DNA from: Chloroflexota bacterium
GTDB lineage: Bacteria > Chloroflexota > Anaerolineae > Aggregatilineales > Phototrophicaceae
DNA length: 64,000 bases
Assembly (NCBI GenBank): GCA_026708115.1
Contig: JAPOVL010000033.1
Span: 106,519-170,518, forward strand
Direction: 5' to 3'
Positions 16,885 through 26,699 of this stretch are shown piece by piece; within the stretch, counting starts at the first letter, position 1; the number at the start of each line of letters is the position of its first letter. Position numbers and translations under genes: made by a program. Under the pieces are notes generated by a model. It did not search any database. It was not told the DNA's origin and was given only the letters and a program-made list of their open reading frames with translations.

Positions 16885-18798
16885 ATGACTCCGGCGTACA
16901 GATCTGAAGCCAAGATCCAAAGAAATCGCCCAGTAGCGATTATAGCCATGACGGGCATATTGCTGTTGGCATTCGCGCTGGGCGCTCACGGGTTGGATCT
17001 GGATCCGATATGGGCGGACGAGTTGTACTCATTGACAAGCATGGGAGCCTTTGAGTCCCCCTACACTCTTGGTCAAGTAGTGCAGTCTTTGCGTCGATAC
17101 AACCCTGATCACGTTCCGCTCTACTTTTATATGGGAGCACTTTGGGCAAGAGTAGCCGGCTGGTCTCAGTTGTCTATGCGCCTAATATCGCTATTTTTCG
17201 GCATGCTTACAGCAGCGACGCTATATCGCTTTGGAGCACATGTCCTAAGCCAACGAACAGCGCTGGTTGCTGCCTTTTTGACCGTCACAAGCGCTTTTGT
17301 GATCTTGTATTTTCATGATCTGCGCATGTATACAATGCTAATGTGGCTTGGTATCCTTCACACTTGGCTTTACTGGCGAATTGCGCACGGACATCATGTT
17401 TCGCGGCTGACTTGGGTGTTGTTCTGCGGATCCGCCATCTCTCTGTTTTATACACACAACTTTTCAACGTTAGTATTCGCTGGCCTAGCCTTCTATCATC
17501 TGCTGTTTATAAAGAAGTCACTTTGCTGGCTTAAGGTCATTGTCGCGTGGTGCATCTGCGCCCTGGTGTTCTTGCCTTACGCGCCCTTTGTGATTGATGG
17601 TATTCTGCTGCATCAAGAATTCGACCGAAACCCCTTAGATACCATGGCCGTGATAGACACGTTTGCTTTGCTATTGGCAAATGGTCAGATCGTCTTATGG
17701 TTGCCCATTCTGTTGACGATCGGATATGCGCTTGCGCGTCGCCAGCGTGGCTCGATTCTGCGGATCCTCGCTGTCGCAAGTTCTATGGTCGTCGTACTTC
17801 TTGCCATACATATGACATTTCACCTTATTACTATTACCCGTCTGCGATATCTGCTCGTCCCGTGGTTACTTATAAACGTTGTTATTGCATACGGCATTGC
17901 GGAAATCCCGAAACGCGCATGGATCGCTCATGTGTTGATTCTTGTCTGGCTGATTGCGGGTTACCGGTTTACAAGTTCAGGTGATATTCTCAATTACGCT
18001 GGGCTGATGTCAAGAACGGAAAATTTTCCGCCGCTGCACCAATATGAACGTCATTTGAGGGACAGCGTGGCGTCAACGGATTTTCTGGTGGGTTTTGACG
18101 AATCAGGCGTAGTGAGTCAGGTGCATCGCGAGTATTACAGTGCAAACAGCATCAGTGATTATTACTTGCAGACAATGCTCGGTATAGATGGCACATTTCT
18201 CCATTCAAGCAAGAAACGATATCGCCTAGAGCGAGATGTACGCGAAATACTGCAATCACATCCTCACGTTCTACTTGCGCACGACCCTTCGAACGTGCCG
18301 CTCAACTATGCCCGAACGCTTGCGATCATAGAAGAAGCTTACGCACCTTGTCCATCGTTGGTTGATGAAGCGGCATTGCGGATTCGCAAATACACACATC
18401 CCGTCATGCGCTGCGATCACCGTCCCGCTCCCATTGACTACGACAATGGCATGCGATTGATCGACCGCGCTGCATATTACGATGCCGACGGGGAGATTGT
18501 TCAAGCGCTGACCTGGTGGGATGTTCCTGACGCGGCAACATTGGACGAATACAACATTTCCGTTCAGGTCATCTCATCAGAATGGAACAATGTTCGACAA
18601 GTCGATCGACACCTTTATGACAAGCTCATCCCATGGAGCGTCATTGAATTGCCAACGGGTGATCTGACCCCGCGCGAGTACCGATTGATGTTGGTTCTCT
18701 ATGATCGTGAGACGGGCAGAAGAGTCATCGGTAGCGATCCGTCAAGTGGCGAATCAGCTGAGATACTGCCGTTGCTTGTTTTTAGCGTACCAGCGTAA
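16885..18798 (+). CDS. GT39/PMT-like membrane glycosyltransferase, array gene 2
   Basis: 637 residues. WADELYSLTSMGAFE (DE about residue 45), DHVPLYFYMGALWA, YFHDLRMY (144-149), TRLRYLLVPW, then SDYYLQTMLGIDGTF (about 424), HDPSNVPLNYARTL, cysteines 489 and 510, and the C-terminal DEYNISVQVISSEW...VDRHLYD segment. Same layout as gene 1 with clear sequence similarity over the whole length, including the HDPS(K/N)(A/V)PLNYA stretch found only in genes 1-3. The stop codon overlaps the start of gene 3 by one base (TAATG), which supports translational coupling. Confidence 0.82.
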   Translation: MTPAYRSEAKIQRNRPVAIIAMTGILLLAFALGAHGLDLDPIWADELYSLTSMGAFESPYTLGQVVQSLRRYNPDHVPLYFYMGALWARVAGWSQLSMRLISLFFGMLTAATLYRFGAHVLSQRTALVAAFLTVTSAFVILYFHDLRMYTMLMWLGILHTWLYWRIAHGHHVSRLTWVLFCGSAISLFYTHNFSTLVFAGLAFYHLLFIKKSLCWLKVIVAWCICALVFLPYAPFVIDGILLHQEFDRNPLDTMAVIDTFALLLANGQIVLWLPILLTIGYALARRQRGSILRILAVASSMVVVLLAIHMTFHLITITRLRYLLVPWLLINVVIAYGIAEIPKRAWIAHVLILVWLIAGYRFTSSGDILNYAGLMSRTENFPPLHQYERHLRDSVASTDFLVGFDESGVVSQVHREYYSANSISDYYLQTMLGIDGTFLHSSKKRYRLERDVREILQSHPHVLLAHDPSNVPLNYARTLAIIEEAYAPCPSLVDEAALRIRKYTHPVMRCDHRPAPIDYDNGMRLIDRAAYYDADGEIVQALTWWDVPDAATLDEYNISVQVISSEWNNVRQVDRHLYDKLIPWSVIELPTGDLTPREYRLMLVLYDRETGRRVIGSDPSSGESAEILPLLVFSVPA

Positions 18799-20717
18799 TG
18801 TCAGTAAAGACCACCGATAATTCAAGCACCAGAAACGATAGCCGCAGCCACCTATGGGCTCTCATGGCTATGATTTTAGTTCTGCTCTTTACCTTTGGTG
18901 TTGGTGTACACGGGTTGAACGCGGATCTGGTCTGGAATGATGAACTGGCGTCGCTTACGAATTTCGGCGCCTTTGATAAGACTTTGGCACTGCAAGACGT
19001 GCTCGCAACAATGAAGCAATATAGCCCAGCCGACGTGCCGGTTTATCCATGGATCGGTTATATTTGGGCGCGGATAGCCGGATGGTCTCAATTCGCGCTA
19101 CGGTCGCTGTCTCTTTTTGCAGGTGTGCTCATGATCGCGTTCCTGCATAGATTTGCGTCTAGCATCTTCGATTGTCGGGTAGCCATAGTCGCATCATTTC
19201 TGATAGCGAGCAACTCTTTTGTATTGCTGTACTTTCACGAGTTGCGAATCTACACATTGTTTATGCTTCTTGTCACCATCCATTTGACGTACTACTGGAA
19301 GCTTGCATATGACGCTCGCATTAAGAAACTTCCTTGGTTGGGGTTTCTAATGAGTACCGTTTTTATGGTTTATACGACGATAGTTTCCGTAGCTGTTATC
19401 GCTGCACTTGCAGTATTTCACGTGCTGTTTGCGCCAAAGGGTCGTCGATGGAAAAAGATCGTGTTTGGCTGGGCCATAGGAGCGCTGTTCTTACTCCCAT
19501 TCGCAACAGACTTCGTGCAAGGAGTCGGACTAGTTACAAGCGATGGACTGGCCGCTTCAAGCTCCGAAATCATCCGTGCCTTCTTGCACCTCGCTGTTAA
19601 CGGTTGGGATTTCATGTGGATTCCGCTCTTGGCTGCTGTATGGTATGCGCTGTGGAAAACAACCAATAGCAATCTGCCAAGATTGATTGCCATAGCGCTG
19701 GCTATGGCCGGGCTTCTACTGCTGATGAATTACCAATTCGCCTTAATCGCCGTGACGAGGATTCGCTACTTCCTTGTTGTCTGGATTCCGCTCTCAATCA
19801 TATTCGCATATGGCATGGTTTCATTGCCCCGTTGGAAGTCGCCCACGGTCGTCCTACTCGTGATATGGTTCGTGGCAGGTATCCAGTTCGGACAATCTGC
19901 AGACTTCTCAACATATTATGCTGGCGCGAAAGCATCAAGTGAGCAGTGGCCCCCACTCTTGCAAATCGTAACAGGCCTTCGAGAAAGAGTAAGTTCTCAA
20001 GACTTCTTAGTTGGATTCTATGAATCCCACGATCCGAACTATTTGTGGCAAGTCCACAGCGCAGGTAGCGTATCCGACTACTACCTGCGAACTCAACTCG
20101 GCATTGACGGAGTATTCCTTCATGCCAGCCTCAAGCGATACCGTTTAACTAAGGACGCACGCGACATACTCAAGGCGCATCCGCATTTGTTGCTGGCTCA
20201 TGATCCGAGTGATGTCCAGCTCAACTATGCGAGAACGCTGGAAGTTGTTCGGGAAGTTCTCATGCCATGTGACAAGTTGGTCGATGAACCTACGTTATCA
20301 ATCCGCAAATATGCGCATCCCGTTATGGGCTGCGAACGTGAACCCGCATCAATTCATTACGAAAATGGGGTTCGCTTATTGGACCGTGCCATTGAATTCG
20401 ATAATGAAGACCAGCGAATAGACGTATTGACCTGGTGGGATGTCCCGGACGACGAAATGCTGGACTTATACAATATTTCGCTGCAGATCATCACGCCTGA
20501 TTGGCAGAAACTACGCCAAGTCGATCGACACTTTTATGACGATCTGGTCCCATGGAACGTCATAGAGCTGTCCACGGCAGATCTGCCCGCTGGCGACTAC
20601 CGGCTCATGTTGATCTTGTACAATCGAGAGAACGGGTCCAAAGTTCAAGGCGTCGATGAACTCAGCGGCGAATCGGCCGGTATACTGCCAATACTGCGTT
20701 TTTCCATCGACGCCTAG
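18798..20717 (+). CDS. GT39/PMT-like membrane glycosyltransferase, array gene 3
   Basis: 639 residues, starting within the stop codon of gene 2. WNDELASLTNFGAFD (DE at 48-49), DVPVYPWIGYIWA, YFHELRIY (about 146), TRIRYFLVVWIP, SDYYLRTQLGIDGVF, HDPSDVQLNYARTL, the C-x20-C pair (CDKLVDEP...VMGC) and TWWDVPDDEMLDLYNISLQII at the head of the C-terminal region, ending ILPILRFSIDA. In the first loop DHVPL of the other copies reads ADVPV, so the otherwise conserved His is missing. Confidence 0.8.
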   Translation: MSVKTTDNSSTRNDSRSHLWALMAMILVLLFTFGVGVHGLNADLVWNDELASLTNFGAFDKTLALQDVLATMKQYSPADVPVYPWIGYIWARIAGWSQFALRSLSLFAGVLMIAFLHRFASSIFDCRVAIVASFLIASNSFVLLYFHELRIYTLFMLLVTIHLTYYWKLAYDARIKKLPWLGFLMSTVFMVYTTIVSVAVIAALAVFHVLFAPKGRRWKKIVFGWAIGALFLLPFATDFVQGVGLVTSDGLAASSSEIIRAFLHLAVNGWDFMWIPLLAAVWYALWKTTNSNLPRLIAIALAMAGLLLLMNYQFALIAVTRIRYFLVVWIPLSIIFAYGMVSLPRWKSPTVVLLVIWFVAGIQFGQSADFSTYYAGAKASSEQWPPLLQIVTGLRERVSSQDFLVGFYESHDPNYLWQVHSAGSVSDYYLRTQLGIDGVFLHASLKRYRLTKDARDILKAHPHLLLAHDPSDVQLNYARTLEVVREVLMPCDKLVDEPTLSIRKYAHPVMGCEREPASIHYENGVRLLDRAIEFDNEDQRIDVLTWWDVPDDEMLDLYNISLQIITPDWQKLRQVDRHFYDDLVPWNVIELSTADLPAGDYRLMLILYNRENGSKVQGVDELSGESAGILPILRFSIDA

Positions 20718-20800
20718 AACCATTTGTGGTGGACGAGACCTTCAAGGCAAGGCTCGGCCGTCCGACAATTATGGAATCATAAGCCATCGCATCTCGTATT

Positions 20801-22702
20801 ATGGTCGCTACAAAAGACACTCTCAGACTGCCCGGTAGGCTAACAATCATCCTCACCGTTCTTCTGCTGGTTTTTGCAATTGGCGTCAGCGGCGCGAATG
20901 GCTATATCTTCCGTACAGACGAACTGTTCTCTGTTTCAAATATGGGCGGGTTTGATCCGCCTTACGGTCCTGCCGAGATTATTTACTCGATTTCACAATT
21001 CAGTCCGGATCATGCTCCGCTGTTTTTCTTGCTTGGCGCTGGCTGGGCGAGCGTCGCGGGCTGGACACAGTTCGCCTTGCGCATGTTTGCTGTTTTGACG
21101 GCGACTGTGATGATCGCCTTTCTGTATCGGTATGCGGCTGATGCTTTCGATTATCGAACTGGTCTGCTTTCATCGTTCTTGATGGGCACATCCGCCTACT
21201 TGGTTCTGCACTTTCACGACTTTCGCATGTATCCGCTGCTGCTTTTGCTTGGGATCGTTCACAGTTGGCTCTATTGGCGGCTGGAGAGCGGACGAGCGAC
21301 CAATCGGTGGAACTGGTTCCTGTTTGTTTTGTCAGCGGTGTTGCTGGCATATACGCATACGTTTTCGGTCATACTTTTTGCCGGACTGGCGGCTTTTCAC
21401 CTGGTTCTTGCCCGCAAATCAAATCTCTTTATGAAGATTTGGGCGGGATGGGCGATAGCTGCGATTGCTTATCTGCCATATTTTTCAACAACACTGGCTG
21501 CGTTGCAGCAAGCGGCTCAAATCGACAAAGTGACGGCGGCCGCGGCCAGTATCGGAGAACTGATCGGGACTTTCTCGCATCTGCTGACGAATGGCGCTGA
21601 CTGGCTTCTGATTCTGTTTGGCGCGCCAGTCATATATGGCGTCCTTCGCCTTCGAGACCGCGCCTCATCCAGGCTGATGTTTCTTGCGATTGCAATGCTT
21701 GTCGTTCCGCTCGCGCTTAATGAGCTTGTCGGTTTGATTCCACTCTCGAGGATGCGCTATTTCCTGATACTCTGGTTTCCCTTCTTGTTGCTCTTTGCCC
21801 GCGGGATCACGCAAGTTCCACGCTGGACATGGCTCGCGCCGATTCTTGTGATTGCGTGGTCGATTGCCGGGCATCAGTATTATCATTCTGAGGATGTGCT
21901 ACTTTACATAGGGGGCATGTCCAAGACGCGCAATTATCCCGCTTTGGACGATTATGTAAGACAGTTGCATAACAAAGTTCGCTCGGAGGACTTCCTGCTC
22001 GGTTTCGCGCGCAATTACTATCTCAATCACGATCACAAACATGGCAAGAGCGTGTCCGACTATTATACGCAGTTACAACTAGGGATCGACGGCGCATTCG
22101 TGCGTAGCCGGGCGGTCGGTCCCTGGCTCGTCGAGGAGATGAACGAATTGATTGATGGGCATCCCTATCTGTTGTTCGCGTATGAACCGCAAAACTCGCC
22201 TAGCGGACTTGAAGGCGCCAAACACGTGATGCACAGCACCTACAAAGCCTGCGACGTCCTGGTGGATTCCAGCACGCTCTATGTACAAAGATTCGTCGAT
22301 CCCTTGCTAGACTGTGATCGAGATTATCAGCGTATCGAATACGAAAATGGCATTGCAATTGCCGATCGCTATGTTGAGTTCCAGCCGGATGCCGCTCTTT
22401 TGACGATACTGATCGGCTGGGATATACCCAACCAGCGTTTGCTGAATGATTTCAGTTTCTCGTTCCAGATTCACACCCCACAAGGGGAAAAAATTGCGGA
22501 GGGACATAGCGACTTTTATCTACATCAGTTTTCGCGTAAGTGGAACACGCTCGAACTGCCTATCGCCGGCATCGCTCCTGGTGAGTATCGTCTGGTTGTC
22601 ATTCTGTATAATACCCAGAGCGGGAAGAAAGTCGGCGGAGTCGATATTTCCACAGGCGAAACGGGCACGATTCTTCCGATTTTTTCGTTTACTGTAGAAT
22701 AG
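20801..22702 (+). CDS. GT39/PMT-like membrane glycosyltransferase, array gene 4
   Basis: 633 residues. FRTDELFSVSNMGGFD (DE at 40-41), DHAPLFFLLGAGWA, HFHDFRMY (137-144), SRMRYFLILWFP, SDYYTQLQLGIDGAF, GHPYLLFAYEP, the C-x20-C pair (CDVLVDSS...LLDC) and a shorter, more divergent C-terminal region (IGWDIPNQRLLNDFSFSFQIH). This copy begins the second subgroup (genes 4-6) with SDYY/ADYYTQ.QLGIDGAF and HPYLLFA(Y/F). It is 83 bases after gene 3, a gap large enough for an internal promoter, though none is obvious. Confidence 0.8.
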   Translation: MVATKDTLRLPGRLTIILTVLLLVFAIGVSGANGYIFRTDELFSVSNMGGFDPPYGPAEIIYSISQFSPDHAPLFFLLGAGWASVAGWTQFALRMFAVLTATVMIAFLYRYAADAFDYRTGLLSSFLMGTSAYLVLHFHDFRMYPLLLLLGIVHSWLYWRLESGRATNRWNWFLFVLSAVLLAYTHTFSVILFAGLAAFHLVLARKSNLFMKIWAGWAIAAIAYLPYFSTTLAALQQAAQIDKVTAAAASIGELIGTFSHLLTNGADWLLILFGAPVIYGVLRLRDRASSRLMFLAIAMLVVPLALNELVGLIPLSRMRYFLILWFPFLLLFARGITQVPRWTWLAPILVIAWSIAGHQYYHSEDVLLYIGGMSKTRNYPALDDYVRQLHNKVRSEDFLLGFARNYYLNHDHKHGKSVSDYYTQLQLGIDGAFVRSRAVGPWLVEEMNELIDGHPYLLFAYEPQNSPSGLEGAKHVMHSTYKACDVLVDSSTLYVQRFVDPLLDCDRDYQRIEYENGIAIADRYVEFQPDAALLTILIGWDIPNQRLLNDFSFSFQIHTPQGEKIAEGHSDFYLHQFSRKWNTLELPIAGIAPGEYRLVVILYNTQSGKKVGGVDISTGETGTILPIFSFTVE

Positions 22703-22773
22703 AGTTAGCGCTTCAATTGCATTCGTTGAATAAGTCGCAATTGGCAACTTTTCCCGACTAGGGAGACTTGGTC

Positions 22774-24696
22774 TTGCAGTTCAGCAGCATCTTCGCCGAC
22801 AACCGTGATACTATCGGCCAGAGCACGTCATCTTTGCTGATGGCGTTCATTCTCCTCTGCGTTTTTGCCTTTGGCGCCAATGGCTTGAATACCGACTCCA
22901 TCTGGACCGATGAGCTATACGCTATTACCAACATGGGTGGATTCGACGGACCCTATTCGCCGGCAGAAGTTGTCAATTCAGTGGCCGAGAACTTCCCCGA
23001 TCATGTGCCGCTCTTCTTCTTGCTTGGCGCCGGCTGGGCAAACTTCGTGGGGTGGACGCAATTCGCCCTGCGCTTGTTGCCGGTATTCGCAGGCCTGCTC
23101 ATGATTGCCTGGACATATCGCCTGGCAGGCGACTTGTTTGGTCGCTTTGCCGGCCTTGCTGCCGCGAGTCTCTTGGGTACCGCGGCCTATATGGTCCTGT
23201 ATATCCATGACTTCCGTATGTATTCACTCTTCCTGATGTTTACTGCCGTGCACATGTGGTTGTATTGGAGGTTGTTGGAACGCAAATCCAAATATGGACG
23301 TCTCACGTTTGTGGCATTCGCGTTGTCGACGGTGGCGCTGTTTTATACGCATTTTTTTGCTGGCATCCTGTTTGCGGGGTTAGGCGTCTACCATTTGCTA
23401 TTTGGGCCGCGATCCCGCCGCTGGTGGCAGATCCTATTGGGATGGGCTGTAGGCGCTTGCCTATTCCTGCCTTACTTGCCGGTCCTGGTTGATGGCATAC
23501 AGCGCGCCGCTGATAAAGCGGATGTCACCAGCCGAGCGGCTTCTGCCCCAGAGTTGCTTGGAACCCTGTTTTTGCTCTTGAGCAACGGTAGCTGGCTGAC
23601 GGGCGCAATGCTGGCAGGACTTCTTGCTTATGTAATAGCGCGCCGACGACCGCTGCGCTTGATCAAGATCATGACGATTCCTTTGACAATGGTGACTTTC
23701 ATCATCGTGGCCAATGAATTGATCGGCATCATTCCCCTAACCAGAATGCGCTACTTTATTGTCATCTGGATACCGGTTGCATTGATTCTGGGCGCCTGCC
23801 TCGGGCATGTCCCGCGACGGCGGTTGGTGAGCGGAATCGTACTGCTGGCCTGGCTTGTGTCGGGCTATCATTACTACCGATCGGAAGCGATCATGAACCA
23901 TGTAGGCAGCATGGTGTTTACCAGGCTCTATCCACCTCTGCCTGATTATGTCTGGCATCTAAAAGGCAAGATACGCTCGGAGGACTATCTGCTGGGATTC
24001 TCCCAGAGCAGCCATGTGAACAAAGTCCTGACACTGGGCAACAGTGTGGCGGATTATTACACGCAGGAGCAACTGGGTATCGATGGCGCCTTCATCCGTC
24101 GTGGCGCCTATGGAGAATGGCTGGAAGGCGAGATCAGACAATGGATGGGCGATCAACCCTATCTATTATTCGCCTTTGATCCTCAAGATTTGCCAAACAG
24201 TTATCAGCGCGTGCGCGAAGTCATCGAAAGCAATTATTTGCACTGCGGTGTCGTGGTGGAACAACCGCAACTTTTTGTCCAGCGCCATGTCAATTCACGC
24301 CTGGACTGTGACCGCGAATACCGGCCGATCGCCTATGAAAACGGCGTGACCCTGGTCGATCGTTTCGCCCAATATGCACCGGAAGAGCGAAAAGTTTATA
24401 TCCTTACCGGTTGGGAAGTGGAGAGCGAAGAGGCGCTATATCAGTACAATTTGTCCTTGCAATTCATCACGCCGGATTGGCAACGGCTAGGGGCCCAAAT
24501 CGACCGCCATCTTTATGATAATATTCTCCCGTGGTTTAGTGCCGAATTGTCTACCGAGGATCTGCCGCCCGGCGACTATCGTGTGATGGTCATTCTCTAC
24601 GATCGCGCATCCGGTAAGAAAGTAGGGGGAGTCGACCTGGCCAGCGGCCGGGAAGACAGGTTCTTCCCGATAGTCTCGTTCGTCGTAGAAGCGTGA
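22774..24696 (+). CDS. GT39/PMT-like membrane glycosyltransferase, array gene 5
   Basis: About 640 residues. The best start is a TTG at 22774 because AGGGAG lies eight bases upstream; another TTG at 22768 is too close to it. WTDELYAITNMGGFD (DE about 46), DHVPLFFLLGAGWA, YIHDFRMY (about 145), TRMRYFIVIWIP, ADYYTQEQLGIDGAF, the C-x20-C pair (CGVVVEQP...RLDC) and LTGWEVESEEALYQYNLSLQFI, ending FFPIVSFVVEA. The N-terminal half is nearly collinear with gene 4, the C-terminal half with genes 4 and 6. Confidence 0.8.
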   Translation: MQFSSIFADNRDTIGQSTSSLLMAFILLCVFAFGANGLNTDSIWTDELYAITNMGGFDGPYSPAEVVNSVAENFPDHVPLFFLLGAGWANFVGWTQFALRLLPVFAGLLMIAWTYRLAGDLFGRFAGLAAASLLGTAAYMVLYIHDFRMYSLFLMFTAVHMWLYWRLLERKSKYGRLTFVAFALSTVALFYTHFFAGILFAGLGVYHLLFGPRSRRWWQILLGWAVGACLFLPYLPVLVDGIQRAADKADVTSRAASAPELLGTLFLLLSNGSWLTGAMLAGLLAYVIARRRPLRLIKIMTIPLTMVTFIIVANELIGIIPLTRMRYFIVIWIPVALILGACLGHVPRRRLVSGIVLLAWLVSGYHYYRSEAIMNHVGSMVFTRLYPPLPDYVWHLKGKIRSEDYLLGFSQSSHVNKVLTLGNSVADYYTQEQLGIDGAFIRRGAYGEWLEGEIRQWMGDQPYLLFAFDPQDLPNSYQRVREVIESNYLHCGVVVEQPQLFVQRHVNSRLDCDREYRPIAYENGVTLVDRFAQYAPEERKVYILTGWEVESEEALYQYNLSLQFITPDWQRLGAQIDRHLYDNILPWFSAELSTEDLPPGDYRVMVILYDRASGKKVGGVDLASGREDRFFPIVSFVVEA

Positions 24697-24749
24697 TTGC
24701 CAGTTGATCACGCAGTGCTGTCGGGGAGTTGCAAGTACGGAATCAAGCC

Positions 24750-26693
24750 ATGCATGCTGCGCAATCCAGTAGCTCAGGGCGTCAGGTAGAACAGGGCGCA
24801 AACAGTTGGACCGTCGGCCGCGGAAGCGCGCTTGCCTGGCTGACGGTCATATTGCTGATGGCATTTGCTTTTGGCGCAAATGGATTGAATACGGAACCCA
24901 TTTGGGCAGATGAACTGTATTCTCTGACAAATATGGGTGTTTTCAATCCACCCTATAGCCCACAGCAGATCATCAAGTCGATCACCACCTACAGCTCGGA
25001 TCATGTACCCTTGTACTACCTGCTTGGATCCCTGTGGGCGCAGATTGTCGGCTGGACACAGGTTTCAATGCGCATGTTTTCGGTTCTGTGCGGGGTGCTG
25101 ATGATCGCCTGGCTGTATCGCCTGTCCACGGCGGTATTCTGCTGGCGGACAGGTCTGATTGCGGCATTGCTCATGACTACATCGACCTATGTGATTCTCT
25201 TTTTCCACGATATTCGCATGTATACGATGCTCTTATTGCTGTTCGCCATGCACGCCTGGCTATATTGGCGACTTGCTCATGCGCGGCAGGAATCCCGCCT
25301 GTATTGGTTCGCTTTCTTCGTAAGTGCCGTGGCTCTGCTATACACTCACGTGTTCTCGCTGCTGGTTTTCGCACTGCTCGGCTTATACCACCTGCTATTT
25401 GCGCCACGGACTGCGCGCTGGTTACGTTTGCTGTTCGTTTGGGGGCTTAGCGGGCTGCTGTTTCTGCCCTATATGCCAACTTTGTTTACTGCCATAGAAT
25501 TGGCCACGGAAAAAGTGAAGGTGACGACTGCCGCGGCCTCTATCCCGGAATTGATCTATAACTTTGCATTCCTGCTCGTTAACGGTCAGGATCTGTTAAT
25601 CCCGCTGTTTGCTGGCATTGTGATTTACTCGATCTGGCGCACGCGCTCGGGCAGCGCCTGGAAACTCGCGCTAGTGTCGCTGGCGGTATTGCTCTTGATC
25701 ACGCTGCTCAACGAGGTGGTTGGCATAATACCGGTCAAGCGCATGCGCTATTTCCTAATCTTGTGGATCCCATTCGTTATGATCTGCGCCTTCGCCCTTA
25801 CATCAATGCCACGTTGGCATCGCGCCACTTTTTTGTTCGCGCTCATTTGGATATTCGCGGGTTACCAATTCTATCGCTCGCAACAACTTCTAGACTATAT
25901 TGGCGGTATGCAGAAGGCGCGTCTTCACCCGCCAATACACGAATATACGGACGCGCTGCGTGGCAAGGTTCGGGCCGAAGACTTCCTGCTCGGGTTTTCC
26001 TTCGTTGATTATGTAAACAATGTCTACAAGTTTGGCGATAACGTGATTGACTATTACACCGACGCGCAGTTGGGCATCGACGGCGCATTTATTCCCTGGC
26101 GCTGGGGTGGGGAACGCTTGATGAACGATCTCGTTCGCAAAATCGATCGACATCCCTATATCTTGCTCGCGTACCATCCAAATGACCTCAAAAAGAATCA
26201 CGAAGACGTCTACGAGTATATCGTGACCCGCTACGATGATTGCGAGGCGGTCATTGACAGACAAGACCTAATTGTTCAACGTTTCGTGAATCCCCTGGCG
26301 GGTTGCCAGCACGAATACCGGCCCATTCATTTCGAAAACGGAATCATCATCGTCGACCGCTTCGGCGAGTACGATGCGACGAAGGACCTGTTCCGGATCG
26401 TCACCGGTTGGGAAGTCGCGTCCGATCAGCAGCTTGACCAATACAATATCTCGATACAATTGCTGGACTCTCAATGGGAGAAATACTGGCAGGGTGACTG
26501 GCATCTCTACAACCGCATCTTGAAATGGCACGAGTTGGAATTCCAGCCGACTCGTGAACTCACTCCGGGAGTCTACCGTCTCGTGGTTATCCTGTACGAT
26601 CGCGAAACTCGTGAGAGAGTCACAGGAACCGACATGACCAGTGGCGAAACCAGCCAACTGCTGCCGCTCTTGACCATCTCTGTCGAAGCCTAG
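24750..26693 (+). CDS. GT39/PMT-like membrane glycosyltransferase, array gene 6
   Basis: About 647 residues if started at the ATG 24750; a TTG at 24729 lies directly behind GGGGAG, too close for good initiation, so the start is uncertain. WADELYSLTNMGVFN (DE about 54), DHVPLYYLLGSLWA, FFHDIRMY, KRMRYFLILWIP, IDYYTDAQLGIDGAF, the C-x20-C pair (CEAVIDRQ...LAGC), and VTGWEVASDQQLDQYNISIQLLDSQ in the C-terminal region. It has a longer polar N-terminus (SSSSGRQVEQ) than the other copies. Confidence 0.8.
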   Translation: MHAAQSSSSGRQVEQGANSWTVGRGSALAWLTVILLMAFAFGANGLNTEPIWADELYSLTNMGVFNPPYSPQQIIKSITTYSSDHVPLYYLLGSLWAQIVGWTQVSMRMFSVLCGVLMIAWLYRLSTAVFCWRTGLIAALLMTTSTYVILFFHDIRMYTMLLLLFAMHAWLYWRLAHARQESRLYWFAFFVSAVALLYTHVFSLLVFALLGLYHLLFAPRTARWLRLLFVWGLSGLLFLPYMPTLFTAIELATEKVKVTTAAASIPELIYNFAFLLVNGQDLLIPLFAGIVIYSIWRTRSGSAWKLALVSLAVLLLITLLNEVVGIIPVKRMRYFLILWIPFVMICAFALTSMPRWHRATFLFALIWIFAGYQFYRSQQLLDYIGGMQKARLHPPIHEYTDALRGKVRAEDFLLGFSFVDYVNNVYKFGDNVIDYYTDAQLGIDGAFIPWRWGGERLMNDLVRKIDRHPYILLAYHPNDLKKNHEDVYEYIVTRYDDCEAVIDRQDLIVQRFVNPLAGCQHEYRPIHFENGIIIVDRFGEYDATKDLFRIVTGWEVASDQQLDQYNISIQLLDSQWEKYWQGDWHLYNRILKWHELEFQPTRELTPGVYRLVVILYDRETRERVTGTDMTSGETSQLLPLLTISVEA

Positions 26694-26699
26694 ACCCCC